NCBI GenBank assembly: GCA_965222725.1
Contig: OZ244969.1
Span: 1,612,001 to 1,676,000, forward strand
Reading direction: 5' to 3'
DNA from: GCA-2748575 sp965222725
GTDB taxonomy: Bacteria > Pseudomonadota > Gammaproteobacteria > Pseudomonadales > Ketobacteraceae
DNA: 64,000 nt
The translations under genes and the position numbers were made by a program. The stretch's first letter is position 1, and each line of letters opens with the position of its first letter. A model generated the notes under the pieces. That model was not told the DNA's origin. It did no database searches and saw only the letters and a list, made by a program, of their open reading frames with translations. Of the stretch, positions 51,860 through 61,630 are shown one piece after another.

Positions 51860-53101
51860 ATGAATATCAGTGTGAATGAGCATATCCAGGAACTGAGCCG
51901 CGTGGGTGATCCCGACCGGCCTGGTATGAAACCGGTACGCCGGATTTTTCGCTGGCTTTATGGCAGTGATCCCCATCCAACCGCAGGGCAAATGGCGGAT
52001 ATTCGCCGCCATATGAAAATGGGTGATCCGCTGGCCGATGCGGTGGTGGCCATGTACAAGGAACTGCCCACAGGTCAGGGGCGCAAGTTGCTGGATCAGG
52101 CCCTGGGGCAGGGTATCGACAGCGTAGAGAATCCGCCACAGGCACTGGTGAATCTGTTTGCCCAACTGGATGACGAACCTATCTGGCTGGACCGGGACAA
52201 GTTGCGTCTGGGCTGTGATGTGTCCCGCAGAGTCGGGCCATCAGGGGAGCTGGTGTTGCGAAATCTGGCGCTGATGGGCGGCTACCTGGGAGCCGCTGCT
52301 GCCAAGCCGCTGGTGTTTACCGGGCAGCTGGACAGCAAAACCTCACGTCGCCTGGTGGAAACCGGCAAATTCTGGATGGATGTCACCACCGTGGGTGGCC
52401 TGGAACGCAACAATGAAGGGTTCAAAAGTGCAGTGCGGGTGCGCATGATGCACGCTCAGGTACGTGCCATGCTGCGTCAGTCAAACAAATGGAGCATGGC
52501 CTGGGGAGAGCCCCTGAACCAGTGGGACAGTATGGCCACCATTCTGGAATTCTCTTCCATTTTCCTGGTGGGGCTGCGTTCCCTGGGATTTATTTTTACC
52601 AAACAGGAACGGGAAGCGGTGATTCATCTGTGGCGCTATATCGGTTATCTCATGGGGGTGGAAGAACGTATTCTGCCAGCCAATGAAACCGATTCCATGC
52701 GAGCCCTTTACCATGTGATCGCCACTATCTGTGATCCTGATGAAGATTCCAAGGCGCTGGGTCAGGCACTGGCCAATGCGCCCCTGCAATACGCGGGTGA
52801 TGCCCGCTGGCAGCAATGGCTGGCGCAAACGGAAAAAACACTGCGTATCGGTTACACGCGCTTTATTCTGGGTGACAAGGCCGGTGATGATCTGGGATTG
52901 CCGGATACCTTTGCCAAGTATTTGTGGCCCGCCCAGGTGCCATTGCGGGTTGGCAGTGAGCTGGTACGTATGGCGGTACCGGGTGTCAACCGTCTGATGG
53001 TAAAACTGGGCGAGCGTGCGGCTCGCGACCAGTTTCCCCAACGGGTTGCTGAAACCCGCGCTGATACCACCTTCACACCCGTGGCCAGTCTGGCCCGCTA
53101 A
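51860..53101 (+). CDS. MpaB-family / DUF2236 oxygenase-like protein
   Basis: A 413-residue protein; the ATG follows GGGGGAATAA. It shows the DUF2236 (MpaB/Lcp-like) helical pattern: FWMDVTTVGGLERNNEGFKS, RVRMMHAQVRAML with the conserved Arg/His region, and WGEPLNQWDSMATILEF. Fungal MpaB cleaves a farnesyl chain by oxidation and Lcp cleaves rubber, both with b-type heme, so a lipid- or terpene-cleaving oxygenase is plausible. It leads a same-strand run with an acyl-CoA synthetase and a molybdopterin oxidoreductase. Confidence 0.75.
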   Translation: MNISVNEHIQELSRVGDPDRPGMKPVRRIFRWLYGSDPHPTAGQMADIRRHMKMGDPLADAVVAMYKELPTGQGRKLLDQALGQGIDSVENPPQALVNLFAQLDDEPIWLDRDKLRLGCDVSRRVGPSGELVLRNLALMGGYLGAAAAKPLVFTGQLDSKTSRRLVETGKFWMDVTTVGGLERNNEGFKSAVRVRMMHAQVRAMLRQSNKWSMAWGEPLNQWDSMATILEFSSIFLVGLRSLGFIFTKQEREAVIHLWRYIGYLMGVEERILPANETDSMRALYHVIATICDPDEDSKALGQALANAPLQYAGDARWQQWLAQTEKTLRIGYTRFILGDKAGDDLGLPDTFAKYLWPAQVPLRVGSELVRMAVPGVNRLMVKLGERAARDQFPQRVAETRADTTFTPVASLAR

Positions 53102-53317
53102 GGCTTGTCAGCAACACAGGGATTGGCTTGTACCTCCCTGTGTTGCCACTGCTTTTTGGCTGCTGTTATATCTCGCCAAAAAACTTGAACGTTCACGCCA
53201 ATAACGCTGCTGCATGGCCTGCTTTATAGTGTGGCTCTGATCAGGCACCGTTTTTTATCGGAATTAGCTTTCTATTGGGATTAGCTTTTTGTCGGGATAA
53301 TACAGGGGGGAAATTCA

Positions 53318-55111
53318 ATGGGCGCATTCAGTGAAACACTGGATATGGTATCGGTATTGGCAAAGGCGGCAAAAATAAAACCTTTGCCCAGAAACACCCG
53401 TCTGTCACTGGGGTTGATGGTAGAACAGCGGGCAGCGGAAACGCCGGATAACCTGATGTGTCTTTTTGAAGGCCGCTCCGTGAGCTGGTATGAATTTAAT
53501 TCACTGGCCAACCGGATTGCCTGGTATCTGAAAGCGGCCGGCGTGCAACGGGGCGATACCGTCGCCCTGCTGATGGATAACCGTGTGGAAAACATGGCCT
53601 GCGTTACCGCATTGTGCAAACTGGGTGCCGTGGCGGCCATGATCAATACCAGCCTGACGGAAAAACCCTTGCTGCATTGCATCACTACCGTGGGATCCAA
53701 AAAAGTGATTGTCGGCCAGGAACTGCTGGCGCGTCTGCAGGATGTTAAAGATGAACTGGATTTTGCCACCTCCGATATTATCTGGGTGCCGGATGCCGCC
53801 ATGGACAACACCCGGGCCGATCCTGACTGGGCCATGGCGCTGGAAATCAGCGAACAACCGGATCAGAATCCGGAAGACACCCGCTATGTGGAATTGCGGG
53901 ATCTGGCCTATTACATCTTTACGTCAGGCACCACCGGATTGCCAAAGGCTTCTCTGATTACCCACGACCGCCATTATCGTATGAGTCTGGGTTTTGCCTC
54001 GGTGCTTTTTGATCTGCAGCCCACAGACCGGATTTACGCCTGTCTGCCCCTGTACCATTCCAGTGGCATGTTTATTGAGTTCGGATCCATTACTCATGTG
54101 GGTGCCTCCATGTTTTTGCGGCGCAAGTTTTCTGCCAGCAATTTTTTACATGAAGCCCGCGAACACAACACCAACTGTTTTGCCTACATCGGCGAGTTAT
54201 GCCGTTACCTGTTGCATCAGCCTGCCAAACCCGATGACGCCAATAACCCCATTCGCAAATGCGTGGGTAACGGCCTGCGCCCGGATATCTGGATGGAGTT
54301 CAAGCAGCGCTTCGGCATTGACCGTATCGGTGAGTTTTATGGCGCCAGTGAAGGTAACGGCGGTTGTGTGAATGCCTTTAACAAAGATAAAACCGTTGGT
54401 TTCTGTGCCGTAAAACATGCCCTGGTAAAATACGACGTGCTGGATGACGAACTGATCCGCAACAAACAGGGCTTTTGTGAAAAAGTGCGTAAAGGCGAGC
54501 CCGGCCTGATGCTGATCGAAATTTCCGACAAAGCCGCGTTCGATGGCTATGCGGATTCAGCCGCCACCAACAAAAAGGTGCTGACCGATGTGTTCCGCAA
54601 AGGCGACCGTTATTTTAATACCGGCGATTTGCTGAAACAGGTGGACGTGGGTTTTACCTTTGGTCTGCCCCATTACCAGTTTGTGGACCGGGTGGGTGAT
54701 ACCTATCGCTGGAAAGGGGAGAACGTGTGCACCAATGAAATCGGCGAGATTATCAATGCGGCGGATTCGGTGGCGTACTGCAACGTTTACGGCGTGCAGC
54801 TTCCGGGCACCGATGGTCGTGCCGGTATGGTGGCTATTGCACCCAGAGACGGTGCCCTGAATCTGGCTGCCATATCCGCCCATATTATGGAAAAGGTGCC
54901 TTCTTATGCGCGGCCACTGTTTCTGCGCCAGGTGGAGAATATGGACACCACCGGTACTTTCAAGATGAAAAAAGGCGATCTGCGAGAGCAGGCGTTTCAT
55001 CCGGAAAAATGCCAGAGCACTGTGTACGTGCTAAAACCCGGTGCCAGCGAATACACCGAGCTGGATCAGACATTCTACGACACCATCATGGCAGGTAACG
55101 CCGGCTACTGA
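53318..55111 (+). CDS. Long/very-long-chain acyl-CoA synthetase (FATP type)
   Basis: A 597-residue adenylate-forming enzyme. AMP-binding loop YIFTSGTTGLPKASLITHDR, FYGASEGNG, and YFNTGDLLKQVDVGF followed by DRVGDTYRWKGENVCTNEI, the hallmark of the FATP/very-long-chain branch rather than FadD. The start has GGGGGGAAATTC upstream. It activates fatty acids, or possibly bile-acid-like or terpenoid acids, with CoA. The molybdopterin gene starts 22 bp after its stop, so they are one operon. Confidence 0.92.
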   Translation: MGAFSETLDMVSVLAKAAKIKPLPRNTRLSLGLMVEQRAAETPDNLMCLFEGRSVSWYEFNSLANRIAWYLKAAGVQRGDTVALLMDNRVENMACVTALCKLGAVAAMINTSLTEKPLLHCITTVGSKKVIVGQELLARLQDVKDELDFATSDIIWVPDAAMDNTRADPDWAMALEISEQPDQNPEDTRYVELRDLAYYIFTSGTTGLPKASLITHDRHYRMSLGFASVLFDLQPTDRIYACLPLYHSSGMFIEFGSITHVGASMFLRRKFSASNFLHEAREHNTNCFAYIGELCRYLLHQPAKPDDANNPIRKCVGNGLRPDIWMEFKQRFGIDRIGEFYGASEGNGGCVNAFNKDKTVGFCAVKHALVKYDVLDDELIRNKQGFCEKVRKGEPGLMLIEISDKAAFDGYADSAATNKKVLTDVFRKGDRYFNTGDLLKQVDVGFTFGLPHYQFVDRVGDTYRWKGENVCTNEIGEIINAADSVAYCNVYGVQLPGTDGRAGMVAIAPRDGALNLAAISAHIMEKVPSYARPLFLRQVENMDTTGTFKMKKGDLREQAFHPEKCQSTVYVLKPGASEYTELDQTFYDTIMAGNAGY

Positions 55112-55133
55112 TAAAAAAGCGAGGGCAAGCAAC

Positions 55134-57254
55134 ATGACCAGAAAACAACTACCCACCTTCTGCCGTGTTTGTGAGCCCTCCTGCGGTTTACTGGCCGAAG
55201 TGGAAAACGAACAGATAGTTCGCCTGCTGCCGGACAAGTCCCACCCGGTTACCAAAGGTTTTGCCTGCCACAAAGGCATTGATTCCCTGGCCATTCACAA
55301 AGACCCGGATCGGTTGAATGCGCCCCTTAAGCGTAATAACCCGAAAACCGATGCTGTGGGTGATTTTGAACCGGTAAGCTGGGATACGGCTATCAACGGG
55401 ATTGCCGAAAAGATTCGCTCGGTACGTGAATCACACGGCAGCGGTGCCTTTGCAGCCTATGTGGGTAACCCCACCGCCTTTAATTCTCTGGCTACACCGG
55501 CCATTGGCAGTTTTTTGTTGCAGCTGGGTTGCCGCAAACTGTTTGGCGCCGGCACCCAGGATTGCTCCAATAAATTTGCCGCGGCCGAAGCGGTGTTCGG
55601 CACGTCCACTTTGCATCCGGTGCCGGATATTGAACACACGGATTATCTGCTGATCTTTGGAGAAAATCCCAAAGTATCTCACATGAGTTTTATTTCCATT
55701 GCCGATCCCATGGCCAAGCTGCGTGCTGCCCGGCAGCGGGGCGCTACCATCAATTTTATTAATCCCAGGGCCATTGAATCGGCTACCCCAAAAACCGGTG
55801 AGGTGGTACAGATCAAACCGGATACGGATCTTTATCTGCTGGCGGCGATGATTCATGAAATTGCCCGGGCGGAATTGCTGGATCAGGCAACGCTCCGCGA
55901 CCATGGCAAGCATGTGCAGGAATTACTGGCGTTTGTGGCCCGCTATCCCGCTGATCGTGTTGCCGATGTGGTAGGAATCCCCGCTGAAAGCATTCGCCGG
56001 ATGGCCTGTGATTTTGCCAGCGCACCGGCCGCCAGTGTGCATATGTCCACGGGAGTTAATATGGGGCGGCAGGGCACCCTGTGCTACTGGTTGCTGCAAA
56101 TGCTCAGCTTTATTACCGGCAACCTGGATCGTAAAGGCGGCAATCTTTACGCTGAAGGTTTTTATCCGGCAGCAAAAGCGGGCCGGATTCCGCTGGATAA
56201 CCTGTTTTTTGATTCACCCTTCGGCAAATTGCGCACCATTCGTGGTTCGCTCCCCGGCAACCTGTTACCGGAATTTATCGAATCCGATACCGACCCGGTA
56301 AAGGTGCTTTTTGTTATGGCGGGCAATCCCTTGCTCAGTATTGGCGGCGAACAACGGTTGCGTAGTGCTTTTAAACAGCTGGAACTGATCGTGGTGATAG
56401 ATCTTTACCGTAATGCCACCGCGGAGCTGGCGGATTACGTGCTGCCGGCAACGGATATGCTGGAACGCAGTGACATTAACATTTGCGGGCTGGGCATGCA
56501 GTATGAACCCTTTGTGCAGTATACGGATGCCATAGTGCCGCCCGCCCATGAACGCAAAGAGGAGTGGTGGATACTGGCCCGCCTTGAACAGGCCATCGGA
56601 TTGAACTCCGTGCTGGATGATCCCGGTTATAATCCCCATGGGAGAAATGACAAGATGTTGTCCCGGGCCGGATTGTCCATTGACTCGTTAAAGCAGCAGC
56701 CCTCGCAAACCCGGGTGCTGGATAAGCTGACACCGGGAAAATTCTACAGCCACTGGCTGCAGACCGATGACAATAAAGTGGACTGCGCACCGCCCTTGTT
56801 TGATGAGGCGCTGGAAAAGGCAGAAAGCATTTTCCGTGAACTGACAGAAGAAGCGCCACAAACCTTTAAACTGATTCATTTGCGCAATAACTATATGCAC
56901 AACAGCTGGTACCAGAATGTGCAAAAACTGAAACGTGGCCGGCATACATCAAACCCTCTCTACATGAACCCGCAGGATGCCGAAGCCGCGGGTTATCAGG
57001 AAGGGGACAAAGTGCAGGTCAGCAACGCCTATGGCAGCATCAAGGCAACGCTGGTGCCTGATGCCAGCCTGCGTTCCGGAGTGGTGGCCATGAGCCATGG
57101 CTGGGGTAACAGCAACACGCCGGGCATGCGAATTGCCAGCGAGTTTCCCGGCGTGAATGTGAATCGCCTGCTACCCCGGGGACCGGGATCCTACGAAACC
57201 CTGAGCAATCAGGCCCATATGACCGGTATTCCCGTGGAAATTGGCCCACTGTAA
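55134..57254 (+). CDS. Molybdopterin-dependent oxidoreductase with N-terminal [4Fe-4S] site
   Basis: 706 residues from the ATG at 55134 (GCGAGGG upstream); earlier in-frame codons overlap the acyl-CoA synthetase gene. The N-terminal cluster site is FCRVCEPSCGLLAEVE with a fourth Cys in GFACHKG (C-x2-C-x3-C-x27-C). Molybdopterin-binding motifs follow (TDYLLIFGENPKVSHM, STGVNMGRQGTLCYWLLQML, FVMAGNPLLS), and the C-terminal MGD domain has YQEGDKVQVSNAYGSIKATL. No Tat signal, so it is cytoplasmic. The DMSO reductase superfamily is wide; the substrate is unknown, but the operon suggests an acid or lipid-derived compound. Confidence 0.9.
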   Translation: MTRKQLPTFCRVCEPSCGLLAEVENEQIVRLLPDKSHPVTKGFACHKGIDSLAIHKDPDRLNAPLKRNNPKTDAVGDFEPVSWDTAINGIAEKIRSVRESHGSGAFAAYVGNPTAFNSLATPAIGSFLLQLGCRKLFGAGTQDCSNKFAAAEAVFGTSTLHPVPDIEHTDYLLIFGENPKVSHMSFISIADPMAKLRAARQRGATINFINPRAIESATPKTGEVVQIKPDTDLYLLAAMIHEIARAELLDQATLRDHGKHVQELLAFVARYPADRVADVVGIPAESIRRMACDFASAPAASVHMSTGVNMGRQGTLCYWLLQMLSFITGNLDRKGGNLYAEGFYPAAKAGRIPLDNLFFDSPFGKLRTIRGSLPGNLLPEFIESDTDPVKVLFVMAGNPLLSIGGEQRLRSAFKQLELIVVIDLYRNATAELADYVLPATDMLERSDINICGLGMQYEPFVQYTDAIVPPAHERKEEWWILARLEQAIGLNSVLDDPGYNPHGRNDKMLSRAGLSIDSLKQQPSQTRVLDKLTPGKFYSHWLQTDDNKVDCAPPLFDEALEKAESIFRELTEEAPQTFKLIHLRNNYMHNSWYQNVQKLKRGRHTSNPLYMNPQDAEAAGYQEGDKVQVSNAYGSIKATLVPDASLRSGVVAMSHGWGNSNTPGMRIASEFPGVNVNRLLPRGPGSYETLSNQAHMTGIPVEIGPL

Positions 57255-57540
57255 ACAGACTTTTTTTTCAGCACTGCTTTGCCCTTGAATGTATAAGGCT
57301 GACTTCTGATGCTCCCTGACTGTTTGTTAAGCACGGAGTGTTCCTTTTGATACAAACTTGTTATTGCTTGTCTGTTCCCTTCGTCATGTATTTTATCCCC
57401 CGCCTGCCATAGGCTTTAAAACACCATGTTGCAGTCCTTCCAGCCAATGATGTATTGCCGGCTTGCTCTATAAACAGACTTATAAAAATATCATTAGCAG
57501 CTTGTGTATGGCTGCTTGTCATTTGTTGCAAGGGGGAAGT

Positions 57541-59388
57541 ATGAAGACCAGATGGGGAATGTTTTTCTGTTTGTTATGCCTGTGTGGCAGCGCCGGAGCC
57601 CGGGATTTTTTTGAACTGGAGTCGCCCTGTAATCCGGTGGCGTTGATAACCTGTGGTTTGCCTTATCCCAGTGATGTGTATGGCGTGCCCGCGGCGGACA
57701 GCCCCACGGGTATGCGCCTGATCTTTCCCGAAGGGCTGGTGCGGGAGGAACTGTTTGCCGAAGTACCGCCAACCCTGACACCGCAAACCGTATTCAATGG
57801 TTCCAGCGGTTTTTCTGCCGCCAGCAGTGTGGTGTTTGAGCTGGACGCTGCCCCGGACCCGGCCACTTTGCCTGCAGATGGCGGTACCAGTGTGATTGCC
57901 ATAAATCTCGATACCGGGGAACGCATGCCGGTGCGCGCGTTTATCAATGAGTTTGCCCGTTCCCATCAGGTATCAGAGCCGTCCCAGATTATAGAGATCT
58001 ATCCGCGGGCACGCTGGCAGTTCGGCGAGCGTTATGCGGTGTATCTTACCCGGGATCTGAAGCAGGTGGATGGCGCGGACTTTGACACAAGTGAGGGCTT
58101 CTCGGAAGCCGTCAGTCAAGGTGACTCGCCGTTGTCACTGTATTACGCGCCGGCTATTCAGGCCTTTGAATCCATGGGGCGTGATCGCAGCGAACTGATC
58201 TCTGCCACTTTTTTTACCGTGCGTGATGAAGAGGAAGCGACCGCGCCACTGATGAACCTGGGTAAATCAGTGTATGACATGGAACACCCGGTGCGGAATC
58301 TGAAAATTCATTACAAGCTGTTCGGCCATATCGGTGCCTTCGTTACCGGTGAATTACTGGTACATAACTTTCGCGATCAGTATGGCGGTATGCGGTATGA
58401 TCCTTCCCTGGCACAGGAAAACTGGATCCAGTTTCGCCTGACGCTGCCCCGGGTGGCAAAGCGCGGATCCGTACCGGTGGCAATCTACGGCCATGGTCTG
58501 GGTATTCTGAAAGAGTCGGATTTTCTGGTGTCGGTGAATAATGCCCGGCTGGGAATTGCAACGGTAGCCATTGATCATCCCAACCACGGCAGCCGTATTC
58601 GTGCAGATGGTGGTTTTGTACTGGCCCGCCTTGATACGCCATACGTACCCATGCAGGTGGGCATGGTGGTGCAGTCATCAGTGGATCATATGGCATTGCT
58701 CAAAGCCATTAAAACCAGTATCGGCGAACTGGATATTTTGCCCAAACGTTTCTGGGCGCCCCTGTTTACCCGCAAACTGAACAATGGCGATGGTATCGCC
58801 GATATTGATCCGGAACGAATCTTTTATCAGGGCACCTCGCTGGGTGGTGTACTGGGATCGGCCTTTATTTCCATTGCTCCGGATCTTAAAGGGGCGTTTT
58901 TGCAGGTCACCGGTGTCGGCGTTACCAATATTCTGGCGGGTTCTGCTTTGTGGGATTCTGCCTTCAGTCACCTGGAACCGGAAGAGGCGACCGGCGCAGA
59001 AGCCATGATGCTAAAAGCAGCCATGCAGCACGAACTGGATTACGGTGATGGTATTAACTTCGTTCACCTGCTGCGCAATCCAAAAGGTATGGCGGTTGCC
59101 AAACCGGTGGTGATTTCTGCCGGTGTGGGTGATCAGATAGTTCCCAACTTCTCTTCCATTGCCTTTGCGGAAATTGCCGGGTTGCCGCTGGTGGATGATC
59201 CGCTCTTTTCCATGCCGGGCACGCCGCTAGCCAATGATTATGATCAGGGCTATGGTGTGCGTCATTATCCCTCGTTAACCCAAACCACCAGTGAACTTGT
59301 GGATGGCCTGGCCGCACATATCAGTTTTGTCTGGCCGCAATTAACAGAAGATATGAATCAATGGATTGAACGTTATATTCTGCAGTAA
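57541..59388 (+). CDS. Secreted alpha/beta hydrolase (lipase/esterase-like)
   Basis: 615 residues. The ATG at 57541 has GGGGGAAGT upstream and starts a signal peptide (MKTRWGMFFCLLCLCGSAGA); the frame opens 26 codons earlier without support. An N-terminal beta-rich part (~30-250) precedes an alpha/beta hydrolase domain with VPVAIYGHGLGILKES and the nucleophile elbow FYQGTSLGGVLGS, and AVAKPVVISAGVGDQIVP likely holds the catalytic Asp. The family resembles large bacterial extracellular lipases/esterases. It lies 286 bp after the molybdopterin gene on the same strand. Confidence 0.8.
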   Translation: MKTRWGMFFCLLCLCGSAGARDFFELESPCNPVALITCGLPYPSDVYGVPAADSPTGMRLIFPEGLVREELFAEVPPTLTPQTVFNGSSGFSAASSVVFELDAAPDPATLPADGGTSVIAINLDTGERMPVRAFINEFARSHQVSEPSQIIEIYPRARWQFGERYAVYLTRDLKQVDGADFDTSEGFSEAVSQGDSPLSLYYAPAIQAFESMGRDRSELISATFFTVRDEEEATAPLMNLGKSVYDMEHPVRNLKIHYKLFGHIGAFVTGELLVHNFRDQYGGMRYDPSLAQENWIQFRLTLPRVAKRGSVPVAIYGHGLGILKESDFLVSVNNARLGIATVAIDHPNHGSRIRADGGFVLARLDTPYVPMQVGMVVQSSVDHMALLKAIKTSIGELDILPKRFWAPLFTRKLNNGDGIADIDPERIFYQGTSLGGVLGSAFISIAPDLKGAFLQVTGVGVTNILAGSALWDSAFSHLEPEEATGAEAMMLKAAMQHELDYGDGINFVHLLRNPKGMAVAKPVVISAGVGDQIVPNFSSIAFAEIAGLPLVDDPLFSMPGTPLANDYDQGYGVRHYPSLTQTTSELVDGLAAHISFVWPQLTEDMNQWIERYILQ

Positions 59389-59582
59389 GTTCAATTAATG
59401 AGCGCAGGTGTGCACCAATCTGAAAACACCTGTGCTCTTGTCTGAAGCATTGCCCTTGTAACAAGTTTCCAAATGTTGTGATTTGTGCCGCCACACAACA
59501 GTGTTATTGCGCGGTCTTTTTGCTGGCACAGTCATTGCTACATCTGAAGCTCCTGATATATCAATTGTTTTTGGGGGCTCTC

Positions 59583-60738
59583 ATGAGATTAAACGCTGCA
59601 CAGTGGTTGCTGTGTTTGTGCTTTGTATTGTTTTCAGGGAATGCGATCGCAGAAACGGATGTTGAGCTGACAACAGGGGATGTTGTCTGGATTGTTACCG
59701 CCAGTGCGCTGGTGTTTTTTATGCAGGCAGGCTTTGCTCTGCTGGAAAGCGGACTGTCGCGAGTTAAAAACGCTGTTAACGTATTAATGAAAAACTACAT
59801 GGATGTCTGCATTGGTAGCCTGATTTTCTGGGCCATCGGTTATGGTTTGATGTTCGGTTTTAATCCCAGCGGTTTTCTGGGCACCTCCATGTTTTTTGTG
59901 GATGACGCTTCAACCGGCACCTTAACCCTGCTGTTATTCCAGACCATGTTTGCTGCTACCGCAGCCACCATTGCCAGCGGCGCCATGGCGGAGCGGGTTC
60001 GTTACCATGCCTATCTGATAGGTGCGCTGGTAATTGTCGGCTTTATCTATCCGGTGTTTGGCAGCTGGGTTTGGGGTGGGGCCCATGGCGGCAGTGGTTG
60101 GCTGGCCAATCTGGGCTTCGTGGATTTTGCCGGCTCCACCGTGGTTCACAGTGTCGGTGCCTGGTGTGCGCTGGCAGGCATTATAGTGGCAGGGCCACGC
60201 CTGGGACGTTTCGATCCGGTAACCGGCAAGCCCCGGGAAATTCCCGGCCACAATCTGACGTTGGTGGCGCTGGGTGGCTTTGTGCTGTGGCTTGGCTGGT
60301 TTGGTTTTAACGGTGGCAATCACCGCCGGCTGCGCCACCATGTCCACCGGTTATGCGCTGTTAACCGGTGTGGTTGCCGGCATTGTGGTGGTGACTGGCC
60401 AGCAGCTGTTGCTCAGGTTCAAGCTGGATGACGTGGTTGGGGCAGTGCCGGTGCATGGTTTTGCCGGCGCCTGGGGCACGCTGGCAGCGGGCCTCTTTTT
60501 TCAGGGCGACCTTTTTAACAGCTCCCGGATCCTGGTGCAGCTGGCCGGGATCGGCGCTGCCCTGGTATGGACCTTTACGCTGGCCTATTGCCTGTACTGG
60601 ATCATCGACAGAGTCTTTGGCCTGAAGGCATCCAGCGTCCATCAGCGCCGTGGCCTGGACGTGACCGAGCACAATGAGCTGGGGTATCCGGAGTTTATGG
60701 AATCCCCGTTACAACGCCCAGTGCAGCTGTCATCCTAG
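59583..60738 (+). pseudogene. amt: Ammonium transporter, broken by internal deletion and frameshift
   Basis: The first frame, from the ATG at 59583 (GGGGGCTCTC upstream), encodes a signal peptide and Amt helices up to FVLWLGWFGFNGGN, then turns into nonsense (HRRLRHHVHRLCAV) and stops at 60431. The Amt C-terminal half goes on in another frame, from VAITAGCATMSTGYALLTGV through DDVVGAVPVHGFAGAWGTL to EREGLDV-like GLDVTEHNELGYPEF, ending at 60738. About 55-60 residues that normally lie between GWFGFN and the TAGCA segment are missing. The junction lies at GGTGGCA (60312-60318). Normal Amt moves NH3/NH4+ across the inner membrane; this copy should be inactive unless the sequence has an error. 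Confidence 0.85.
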
Positions 60739-60749
60739 GGGGGGCAATC

Positions 60750-61391
60750 ATGAGGCAAAGACTCAGTTCCCTCTACGAGGGATTACGCCATTACCTGATG
60801 GGCGATGATTTGTGGCATGCCCTCTGTATCTGGCAGGACCATCATACCCAGGCATCTACCTTTGAACTGAAAGAGTACCTCAACCAGATCGGGCCTTTAT
60901 TGCCGGAAGGCTCCAGTCGTTCACAGGTGCACCGTAAGCTGGTGAAGTCACTGCTGATGAACGGCACTGTCGCCACCTTTGATCCAGTGCCCACCATGAA
61001 CGAATTCCGGGTAAAGCACGGCCTGGAAGTACCTGCCATGCAAAAGGAGCTGGCGATTCCGGAACATGTGGCCAGTTTTGTGGATTTCTACCAGGCGATT
61101 CATACCGGGCTCGCTCCTGAGCTGGCAGAGCGACTCCACGGCAAACTGGTGTGGCTGGCGGAAAAATATCAACTGACGGATGAATTCCAGAACCATCTGA
61201 TCTCCATTCATGCACGCTATCCCATACAGGCCTATATCACAGACGAGCCGGAATCCCTGGCGCCCCTTATGGATGCCTGTTATGAGTTGCTGTGCGAATG
61301 GGTGGGGCCGGTGGAGGCTGATATCCGTTTTAACAGAGCTCTGTTGCAAGGCAAGACCCGTAACGGCTACCCGCTGGAAGCGCTGCTTTAG
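60750..61391 (+). CDS. Hypothetical protein following amt
   Basis: A 213-residue soluble helical protein, 11 bp after the end of the amt frame and preceded by a ribosome site (GGGGGG). A segment resembling an EF-hand or TPR is not present; aromatic/charged helices (MGDDLWHALCIWQDHHTQ, HVASFVDFYQAIHTGLAPEL) are all that can be seen. No family recognised. Its position suggests it was co-transcribed with the transporter. Confidence 0.65.
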   Translation: MRQRLSSLYEGLRHYLMGDDLWHALCIWQDHHTQASTFELKEYLNQIGPLLPEGSSRSQVHRKLVKSLLMNGTVATFDPVPTMNEFRVKHGLEVPAMQKELAIPEHVASFVDFYQAIHTGLAPELAERLHGKLVWLAEKYQLTDEFQNHLISIHARYPIQAYITDEPESLAPLMDACYELLCEWVGPVEADIRFNRALLQGKTRNGYPLEALL

Positions 61392-61409
61392 CGGTTTGAT
61401 CGATACGCT

Positions 61410-61441
61410 AATAGCGCTTGGCTATAACAGTGAGCGCTATT
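61410..61441 (+). terminator. Weak hairpin after the amt unit
   Basis: AATAGCGCT (61410-61418) pairs with AGCGCTATT (61433-61441), loop 14 nt. A second, smaller stem ATGGGT/ACCCAT follows (61456-61480). No clear T-run, so termination is likely but unproven. Confidence 0.4.
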
Positions 61442-61630
61442 ATGCGGTCGGTTTTATGGGTCGATACATCGAAAACCCATAAGCAATCGCTATTAAATCG
61501 CTAATTTTAATACTGATTTATTCCTTTCCTTAAAATTTTCCAAAACAACTCACCCCCTTAGCGCACCTTTGTCCGGCTCGTCTACACTGAAAGAAGGCCT
61601 ATCGGAATTTGGTTTTGTCGGTAGATATGT

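Noticed and set aside
61210..61482. Open frame overlapping the end of the gene 60750-61391
   Set aside because: Different frame, no ribosome site, Arg/Cys/Trp-rich shadow product.
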